This document shows positions 29,760-35,464 of a DNA stretch of 35,464 bases, piece after piece. Location of the stretch: NCBI GenBank assembly GCA_910579705.1, contig CAJTUI010000008.1:70807-106270 (forward strand). The letters run 5' to 3'. Both the position numbers and the translations under genes were made by a program. Under the pieces are notes generated by a model. That model ran no database searches and was not told the DNA's origin. It saw only the letters and a program-made list of their open reading frames with translations. The stretch is from an uncultured Christensenella sp. Lineage in GTDB: Bacteria > Bacillota > Clostridia > Christensenellales > Borkfalkiaceae. Every line of letters starts with the position of its first letter. The stretch's first letter is position 1.

Positions 29760-30239
29760 ATGGTAAAAGTAAAAAATGGAAGATTGGTAGCTTCGAACAT
29801 CGCGTTTGCGCTACCGGAGGATTTTTCCCTCACCCTTCAACCCACTGGGTGTGGGGTACATTTATTAGAGTTTAAGTCGGATGGTCGGTTAGTTAAAGGC
29901 GCGATAATTTATATCGATATCGAGTTTGACGATGCCGAGATGACTGCACAAGAAGCTATGGAGGATTTTGCGGACGATTGCGATTTAGAAATTAAAGGGG
30001 AATTCAAACCCATTACCCGTGGTAAAGGCACAGCTTTATCAGCGCATTTTTTTGGGGGCGAATACAGCGAAATGTATGAAGAAAGGTATAATTTCAAGCG
30101 CAATAAACTCAAGCAAAACCAAGTAACAGTAAGCGTTCAAATGATGGCTAAGAAAAGAGGCGTATTCCCGAAAACAATCTATGAGGTTTTGGAATTACCG
30201 ACTGTGAAAGCCTTTCTGGACAGCGTAGAATACTTTTAA
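29760..30239 (+). CDS. Hypothetical island protein
   Basis: 159 residues from ATG 29760, which has GAGG 9 nt upstream; an ATG at 29745 is possible but lacks a ribosome site. It starts MVKVKNGRLVASNIAFALPEDF and has mixed alpha/beta composition, with an acidic helix (DDAEMTAQEAMEDFADDCDLE, about 60-80) and a basic stretch (RYNFKRNKLKQNQ). No signal peptide or membrane helix. I do not recognise a family. It is 17 nt upstream of the next small gene and likely forms an operon with it. Confidence 0.65.
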   Translation: MVKVKNGRLVASNIAFALPEDFSLTLQPTGCGVHLLEFKSDGRLVKGAIIYIDIEFDDAEMTAQEAMEDFADDCDLEIKGEFKPITRGKGTALSAHFFGGEYSEMYEERYNFKRNKLKQNQVTVSVQMMAKKRGVFPKTIYEVLELPTVKAFLDSVEYF

Positions 30240-30256
30240 TTACGGAGGATTAAAAA

Positions 30257-30514
30257 ATGAATGAATTATCTATAGAGGATATCAAGGCACGGCTTGATCA
30301 ATTAAAGATTTTTGAATTAAGGCACACCGCGAGAGCGATTGGGGTTGAGCGCCCGACAGCGTATAAAAGAGATGCGCTTCTGGTGAAAATCTTAGCTATA
30401 ACAAGCGGAACAGATACCCCCGTACCTTGTGAAAGTACGGTAGGAACGCTGTTCGCGGATGAGCAGCTTGTCAAAGATATTCTCGCTTACAGGAAAAACA
30501 AAATCGGTGAATAA
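30257..30514 (+). CDS. Small Rho-N/SAP-like protein
   Basis: 85 residues. The segment LDQLKIFELRHTARAIGVERPTAYKRDALLVKILAI resembles the short helix-extended-helix motif of Rho N-terminal and SAP domains, [L-x-x-L-A-x-x-x-G-v--x-x-x-K-x-x-L-v-x-x-I], which bind nucleic acids. The rest is not recognised. A strong CGGAGG site precedes the ATG. It is the second gene of a small operon and ends 257 nt before the restriction-modification operon, followed by a hairpin at 30544-30571. The nucleic-acid-binding role is inference from a short motif. Confidence 0.6.
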   Translation: MNELSIEDIKARLDQLKIFELRHTARAIGVERPTAYKRDALLVKILAITSGTDTPVPCESTVGTLFADEQLVKDILAYRKNKIGE

Positions 30515-30543
30515 TACCGAAAATGCCATACATAAAGATGAAG

Positions 30544-30571
30544 AAAGAGCCGGCAATTATGTCGGTTCTTT
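30544..30571 (+). terminator. Terminator before the restriction-modification operon
   Basis: AAAGAGCCG (30544-30552) pairs with CGGTTCTTT (30563-30571), with one G-U pair, followed by TGACTTTATA. From here to 30680 the DNA is extremely A/T-rich, with two further small inverted repeats at 30608-30626 (TTATTACC/GGTAATAA) and 30643-30662 (TTTGGTT/AACCAAA). Confidence 0.6.
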
Positions 30572-30680
30572 TGACTTTATAAGAAATTTTCGGAAAAATA
30601 AAAAAAGTTATTACCTACGGTAATAAAAAATAAAAAAATAAATTTGGTTAGAAAAAACCAAAAAATTTTATAAAAAACGC

Positions 30681-30709
30681 TTGACAGGTGTATATTCTTG
30701 GTATATAAT
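30681..30709 (+). promoter_or_regulatory. Consensus promoter of the restriction-modification operon
   Basis: TTGACA (30681-30686), a 17-nt spacer, TATAAT (30704-30709), both perfect. The A/T-rich sequence just upstream could act as an UP element. A tight repressor is expected for such a strong promoter. Confidence 0.9.
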
Positions 30710-30712
30710 AAC

Positions 30713-30731
30713 TTCGTAATCTGGTTACGAA
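30713..30731. promoter_or_regulatory. Palindromic operator at the start of transcription
   Basis: TTCGTAA (30713-30719), TCTGG, TTACGAA (30725-30731): a perfect 7-bp dyad starting 3 nt after the -10. A second pair, TTGGTA (30698-30703) and TACCAA (30733-30738), surrounds it. Location and symmetry suit a repressor site; the CGTAA half-site matches that in the dyad at 29284-29331. Confidence 0.7.
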
Positions 30732-30770
30732 ATACCAAAAGTAAAACTTGGAGGTACAAAAAAGGGTACT

Positions 30771-32468
30771 ATGGAACAGATTTATAAACTTGAAAATGCG
30801 TTTGCATCAGATTTAAGGGGAAAGACAGATAAACCTTATCAGGCTTCAATATCGATTGCTTATCTTTTAGTAGAGCTTAAGAGTATAGCCGCAAAGAATG
30901 TTGATTTGATGTCTATCCCTCAAATGTGCGAGGCTATACAGGATGACGAAATAAGGTGGTATGTTCAGGAAAATCTTTCCGGCGTTGAACTGGATTTGAT
31001 TTTACAGTATTATAAATACGATCTTGATTTGCTTAAGAGCTATGTTTTGTTTGCGGACGATAGGTCTTCAAACAAGGCAATGGAAATTTCCTCCCCTGAT
31101 AGCATTAGTAGATTAGCAATTAGAATACTGAATATTCAGGAAGGGGAATCAGTGCTTGATAGCTGCGCGGGTGTGGGTTCTTTTTTAGTTAGGGCTTATC
31201 ACAACCAGCCGGGGGCGAAGTATTCCGGAGTCGAAATGAATATCGGGGCTGCCTGCTTGCTGAAAATGCGTTCAAATCTTATCGATGGCGAAGTAAAGAT
31301 AAAAGTCGGTGATGCGCTATCGGATATTATCAAAGGTGAGAAATTTGACAAACTGTTCTCTAATTATCCGTTCTGCGTAAACCTTCGCACCGTTAGCGAT
31401 AATCTCTATGGTGTTAGGAAGTTTTTTGACTCGTATCCCGGCATAATTAAGGGCGGTTCTGCGGATTGGGTATTCAACTATAACTTAGTTGAGTCAATGA
31501 AAGAAAGCGGAAAAGCCGTTGCAATAATGCCTTTGGGTGGGCTTTTCAATACTTCTCATAAAAATATACGAGCGATGTTTTTGAAGCGCAGATTAATCAA
31601 CTCAATTATCTTGCTTCCGTCAAAGCTCTTCGCATCGACCTCTATTCCCGTTGCTATGGTGGTTTTCAGCCATAATAACGAAGGCGTTAGAATGGTTGAT
31701 GCTTCGGAAAACTATCTGCATGGAAGAAGACAAAACCTTTTTTCGGAAGAAGATATTTCAAACATTCTGGATGCGCTTGAAAATGACATACCGGAAAAAT
31801 CACGGAAAGTAGGCATTGAGGAGTTGCTTGAGAATGAGTATGTTTTGGAACCCCAGCGTTACTTGGCAAAAAAAGAGCTGTTAAAAAACGGTGTTGAATT
31901 TGAATCCGTTATAAAGTCGGTAAGACGTGGCGCGTCATGTACGGCGGCTGACCTTGATGGAATGGTGTCGCAGGAACCCACTGATTTCCAATATATAATG
32001 CTTTCGAATATCAAAAATGGCGTTATTGATGAAGAGCTGCCGTATATAAAAGAGATACCGGAAAACTACAAAAAATACTGTGTTGAATCTGGGGACCTGC
32101 TCTTATCAAAAAATGGTTACCCGTTCAAAGTTGTAGTCGCAGAGGTTCCGGATGGGAAACAGTTACTGGCAAACGGCAACCTTTACATCATCAGGCTGGA
32201 TACTAATAAGGTAAACCCGTACTATATCAAGGCTTTTTTAGAAAGCGAAAAAGGTATAGCGGCATTGAAAGAAATAGCTGTCGGCACAGCGGTTTTAAAT
32301 ATCGGCGTGGCGCAATTGAACACATTAAGCATACCGCTTATTCCGCTTGCAGAACAGGAAGAATTTGTAAAAGATTATGTTAAAAAACTGAATAGAATTG
32401 CAAAATTAAGACGGGAAATTGCAGATATTGAAGACGAGTTAAAAGCATCTTTCCCGGAGGGAAATTAA
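30771..32468 (+). CDS. hsdM: Fused HsdM-HsdS (type I-like methyltransferase with one target-recognition domain)
   Basis: 565 residues combining modification and specificity parts that are usually separate. The N-terminal helical domain (1-105) is followed by the adenine-N6 methyltransferase core with SAM motif DSCAGVGSF (130-138) and catalytic motif SNYPF (197-201), which reads N-Y-P-F instead of the usual N-P-P-F/Y. After about residue 370 there is one target-recognition-like domain (to about 520) with IPLIPLAEQEEFVKDY, the typical end of an HsdS half, then a coiled coil (525-560). With one recognition domain per chain, a dimer should recognise a symmetrical bipartite site. An AAACTTGGAGG site lies about 16 nt upstream, and a GGG is nearer the ATG. 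hsdR follows after 9 nt. Confidence 0.88.
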   Translation: MEQIYKLENAFASDLRGKTDKPYQASISIAYLLVELKSIAAKNVDLMSIPQMCEAIQDDEIRWYVQENLSGVELDLILQYYKYDLDLLKSYVLFADDRSSNKAMEISSPDSISRLAIRILNIQEGESVLDSCAGVGSFLVRAYHNQPGAKYSGVEMNIGAACLLKMRSNLIDGEVKIKVGDALSDIIKGEKFDKLFSNYPFCVNLRTVSDNLYGVRKFFDSYPGIIKGGSADWVFNYNLVESMKESGKAVAIMPLGGLFNTSHKNIRAMFLKRRLINSIILLPSKLFASTSIPVAMVVFSHNNEGVRMVDASENYLHGRRQNLFSEEDISNILDALENDIPEKSRKVGIEELLENEYVLEPQRYLAKKELLKNGVEFESVIKSVRRGASCTAADLDGMVSQEPTDFQYIMLSNIKNGVIDEELPYIKEIPENYKKYCVESGDLLLSKNGYPFKVVVAEVPDGKQLLANGNLYIIRLDTNKVNPYYIKAFLESEKGIAALKEIAVGTAVLNIGVAQLNTLSIPLIPLAEQEEFVKDYVKKLNRIAKLRREIADIEDELKASFPEGN

Positions 32469-32477
32469 GGAGGAATT

Positions 32478-35402
32478 ATGACAAGCATGTTTAATGAAGA
32501 CAACACTATAGAACAGATGGCGCTTGCCGCTTTGCATGGTAAGGGTTGGAAGTATATTCCGGCTGAGGAACTTCCGCGTGCTTATTCGGATGTGCTGGTT
32601 GAGCCGATGGTGAAGGAAGCACTTATTCGTTTGAATCCGGCAATAGCAGAAGAACCGTCCCGCGCTGATGAGGTGATATATAAGCTCCGTACACTCATTC
32701 TTTCTGTTCAGGCGCACAACCTTGTAACACAGAATGAATTGTTTAAAAAGTTAATTTTTGAAGAAAACTCATATCCTTTCGGCAAGGACGGAAGAATGAT
32801 ACCTATTCGCTTCTTCGGCACAATGACAAAAGCGGACCTTGCCCTTAACGAATATGTCGTAACGAACCAATGGAAATATCCGCAGGAAGAAGGCGGCAAA
32901 AGACTGGATATAGTTTTGATTATTAACGGCTTCCCGGTTATTATCGGTGAATTAAAAACGCCGGTTCGCGGGTGCATTACCTGGTTAGATGCTGCGAGTG
33001 ATATCAGTGATTACGAAAAAAGTATTCCGCAGATGTTTGTAACGAATATCTTTAATTTTGGTACAGAAGGAAAGTGCTACCGCTATGGTTCGGTGAATAT
33101 GCCTATTAACCTTTGGGGACCGTGGCATACGCCCGAACATAAAGAAGAAGGTACCCTTGCGGATGTAAAAGCAAGCATAGAGGATATGATTACACCGTCC
33201 AACGTTATGGATATCTTTCAATTCTTCACGATGTTTGCCACCGATAAAAAATACAGAAAGTATAAAATCATCTGCCGTTATCAGCAGTTCGAAGGCGCAA
33301 ACCTTATCGTGGAGCGCGTTAAGGCAGGCTATCCGAAGAAGGGACTGCTGTGGCATTTCCAGGGTTCCGGCAAATCACTGCTTATGGTGTTTGCTGCGCA
33401 GAAGTTGCGTATGATACCGGAGCTGAAAAACCCTACTGTTGTAATAGTTGATGACCGTATCGACCTTGAAACACAGATAACTGCAACATTCAATGCTTCC
33501 GATATTCCCAACCTGGATAGCGCGACATCGAAAGAGGAGTTGCTTGCGTTTTTCCGCGGGGATATGCGCAAGATACTGATTACCACGATATTTAAGTTCG
33601 GTGAAGTTGACTGCGAACTTAATCCGAGAGATAATATTATCGTTATGGTCGATGAAGCGCATAGAACCCAAGAAGGTGACCTTGGCGAGAAGATGCGGTT
33701 GGCGCTTCCGAACGCTTTCTTCTTCGGCTTAACCGGTACACCTATAAACCGTATTGATAAGAATACCTTTGCGACATTTGGTGCGGCAGAAGACCGTACC
33801 GGCTATATGAGCCGTTATTCGTTTTCGGACTCTATCAGGGACGGTGCAACTTTGCCGTTGCATTTCAAACCTGGTCCCGTTGATTTGAAAATCGATAAGG
33901 ACAAATTGGACCGCGAATTCACCGAAATGACAGATGAAGCTGGGCTTACGAAGGATGAGAAAAACGAACTTTCTAAGCGTGTAAATATGAAGGCGATCAT
34001 GTATGATCGGAAGAGAATTCGCAAGGTTTGTGAACACATCGTCAAGCACTTTAGAGAGCAGATAGAGCCTAACGGATATAAAGGGCAAGTGGTTGTATAT
34101 GACCGTGAATGCTGCCTGATGTATAAAGAGGAAATTGACAAATTGCTTGGTGAAGAGGCTTCCACTATTGTTATGGATACAAATAACGATAAGGGTGACA
34201 GATACAAAAAATACCGTAGGGACCGCGATGCCGAGAGTAAAGTTTTGGATTCATTCAGGGACGCAGCAAATCCGCTTAAACTTGTCATCGTTACTTCAAA
34301 ATTACTGACCGGTTTCGATGCGCCTATTCTTCAGGTTATGTACTTGGATAAGCCTATGAAAGACCACACGCTTTTGCAGGCAATATGCCGCACAAACCGC
34401 ACATATGACCAGGGCAAAACCTTCGGATTGATAGTGGACTATATTGGAATTTTCGATGATGTTGCTACCGCATTGAAGTTCGATGAAACTACGATGCGCA
34501 AGATAATAACGAACATCGATGAAATCAAAAAGCAGCTTCCGATATTGCTCAAAAAATGCCTTGAACATTTCCCTGGCGTTGACCGTACAGTTGAAGGTTG
34601 GGAAGGGCTTATGGCTGCCCAGGATTGCTTGCCTACAAATAAGGAAAAGGATGCATTCGCCGCAGACTATCGTGTGTTGAACCGCGCTTGGGATGCGCTT
34701 TCACCGGATTTTTTCCTGAACGCATATAAAGCGGATTATCAGTGGCTTTCGCGTGTTTATGAGTCGGTAAAACCTATGGGTGGACGCGGTAGTTTGATTT
34801 GGGCTGCGCTCGGAAATAAAACCATAGAACTTATTCACCAGAATATAGAAGTTGGAAACGTGGATGAAGATGTCGACATCCTTGAAATGGATGCAGACTT
34901 GATTGATGATTTCCTTGAAAAGAATAAGGATAACAAATCTACTACCAAAAAAATAGAAATCAATCTGGTTGCAAAAATCCTTGCGCACGCAAATGATCCG
35001 AAGTTTATTGATTTGGGCGAAAAGTTGGAAGAACTGCGTGAGAAGCATGAGCAAGGGCTTGTTACCAGCATAGAGTTCTTAAAACTTCTGTTGGAGTTGG
35101 CGAAGGAAGCGGCTCAGGCTGAAAAGGAAATCGTTCCCGAAAAGGAAATCGATAAAGGCATAGCTGCGCTTACGGAACTTTTCAATGGGGTAAAAAACCG
35201 CGAAACGCCGGTTATCGTTGAACGCATAGTTGCAGATATAGACAACATCGTAAAAATCGTTCGCTTCCCTGGCTGGCAAAATACAAGTACCGGAAGACAA
35301 GAAGTAATGAAAGCACTGCGTAGCGTGGTTTGGATAAAATACAAAATCAAGGATAAAGAAGTCTTTGATAAGGCGTATAGCTACATAGAGCAGTATTATT
35401 AA
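32478..35402 (+). CDS. hsdR: Type I restriction enzyme, HsdR subunit
   Basis: 974 residues: the ATP-dependent translocase and nuclease that cuts unmethylated DNA. The N-terminal nuclease motif is D144 in KRLDIV with E158 and K160 in GELK. The superfamily 2 helicase motor shows Walker A HFQGSGKS (293-300), DEAH (392-395) and TGTP (419-422), with later motifs including LLTGFDAP and AICRTNR. The C-terminal 250 residues are helical and acidic and probably contact the methyltransferase. Length is normal for HsdR. AAGGAGG precedes the ATG by 6 nt. It follows the fused methyltransferase-specificity gene with which it must assemble; all expected catalytic residues are present. Confidence 0.95.
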   Translation: MTSMFNEDNTIEQMALAALHGKGWKYIPAEELPRAYSDVLVEPMVKEALIRLNPAIAEEPSRADEVIYKLRTLILSVQAHNLVTQNELFKKLIFEENSYPFGKDGRMIPIRFFGTMTKADLALNEYVVTNQWKYPQEEGGKRLDIVLIINGFPVIIGELKTPVRGCITWLDAASDISDYEKSIPQMFVTNIFNFGTEGKCYRYGSVNMPINLWGPWHTPEHKEEGTLADVKASIEDMITPSNVMDIFQFFTMFATDKKYRKYKIICRYQQFEGANLIVERVKAGYPKKGLLWHFQGSGKSLLMVFAAQKLRMIPELKNPTVVIVDDRIDLETQITATFNASDIPNLDSATSKEELLAFFRGDMRKILITTIFKFGEVDCELNPRDNIIVMVDEAHRTQEGDLGEKMRLALPNAFFFGLTGTPINRIDKNTFATFGAAEDRTGYMSRYSFSDSIRDGATLPLHFKPGPVDLKIDKDKLDREFTEMTDEAGLTKDEKNELSKRVNMKAIMYDRKRIRKVCEHIVKHFREQIEPNGYKGQVVVYDRECCLMYKEEIDKLLGEEASTIVMDTNNDKGDRYKKYRRDRDAESKVLDSFRDAANPLKLVIVTSKLLTGFDAPILQVMYLDKPMKDHTLLQAICRTNRTYDQGKTFGLIVDYIGIFDDVATALKFDETTMRKIITNIDEIKKQLPILLKKCLEHFPGVDRTVEGWEGLMAAQDCLPTNKEKDAFAADYRVLNRAWDALSPDFFLNAYKADYQWLSRVYESVKPMGGRGSLIWAALGNKTIELIHQNIEVGNVDEDVDILEMDADLIDDFLEKNKDNKSTTKKIEINLVAKILAHANDPKFIDLGEKLEELREKHEQGLVTSIEFLKLLLELAKEAAQAEKEIVPEKEIDKGIAALTELFNGVKNRETPVIVERIVADIDNIVKIVRFPGWQNTSTGRQEVMKALRSVVWIKYKIKDKEVFDKAYSYIEQYY

Positions 35403-35419
35403 TTCGGAGGAAAACTTGA

Positions 35420-35464
35420 ATGTTAGGAGCAATAATAGGTGATATTGTAGGTTCCCGTTTCGAG
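35420..35464 (+). CDS. ADP-ribosylglycohydrolase family protein, N-terminal fragment
   Basis: Only 15 codons are inside the window: MLGAIIGDIVGSRFE. This is the conserved start of the ADP-ribosylglycohydrolase (DraG/ADPRH) family, where the G-D-x-x-G-S motif contributes to the metal site. Members remove ADP-ribose from proteins, nucleic acids or small molecules. A GGAGG site lies 9 nt upstream, and the gap to hsdR is 17 nt, so it is in the restriction operon. The fragment is short, so the family call depends on this start motif alone. Confidence 0.7.
   Translation, partial: MLGAIIGDIVGSRFE

Overview
The window looks like a chromosomal contig from an uncultivated, probably spore-forming, gut-type Clostridia (Bacillota). 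This rests on a GC-rich-biased Firmicutes core (gyrA, serS, a spoVB-like flippase, a PyrK/PyrD-1B pyrimidine operon), strong AGGAGG-type ribosome sites on many genes, and sigma-A promoters of the TTGACA-N17-TATAAT type. A placement near Christensenellales is only a guess. All coordinates and motifs were read by eye; no database search was run.

Region 1 (1-6200): the 3' end of gyrA, a P-type ATPase and serS. Two short AT-rich genes, at 660-1100 (unknown family) and 5519-5965 (DUF6194-like), sit between convergent core genes. Although unrelated as proteins, they share a -35/-10 layout, an identical 15-nt 5' leader motif, an identical 18-nt 3' motif and flanking hairpins. The 5' and 3' motifs are imperfect inverted repeats of each other. 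Each unit lies between two halves of what reads as one broken bidirectional terminator hairpin (538-548 with 1220-1230; 5366-5374 with 6184-6192). I read these as two members of an undescribed family of self-contained single-gene cassettes that insert into terminator loops. This is the main discovery candidate.

Region 2 (6200-18000): ordinary core and envelope genes: a small GT-A-like protein, a DnaQ-type exonuclease with a BRCT-like tail overlapping an RsmF-like rRNA methyltransferase, a 1459-residue lipoprotein that also has a C-terminal membrane anchor, two half-size TauE/SafE genes, a SpoVB-like flippase, a LysM protein, a Cys-containing unknown protein and a metallophosphoesterase. At least four of these genes have a -10 box only 6-7 nt from an ATG with no Shine-Dalgarno site, suggesting leaderless mRNAs.

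Region 3 (17950-23770): the de novo UMP operon pyrB-pyrC-pyrF-pyrK-pyrD-pyrE. It is preceded by a promoter, a 12-codon U-rich leader peptide, a small hairpin and an intrinsic terminator. This looks like UTP-sensing attenuation of the enterobacterial pyrBI type rather than PyrR control. PyrC carries a 3 x 14-residue tandem duplication. A NodB-type polysaccharide deacetylase and a SPOR-like membrane protein follow on the other strand.

Region 4 (25285-35464): a tRNA-Thr(CGT) gene marks a change to AT-richer, differently biased DNA, probably an integrated island. It holds XRE regulators, a YpsA-like SLOG protein coupled to an exported protein whose membrane anchor is cut off by one in-frame stop, several small unknown genes, and a type I-like restriction-modification operon. 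That operon comprises a fused HsdM-HsdS with one target-recognition domain, HsdR, and the start of an ADP-ribosylglycohydrolase. It has a near-consensus promoter with a palindromic operator-like site whose CGTAA/TTACG half-sites also occur in front of the double-HTH regulator.
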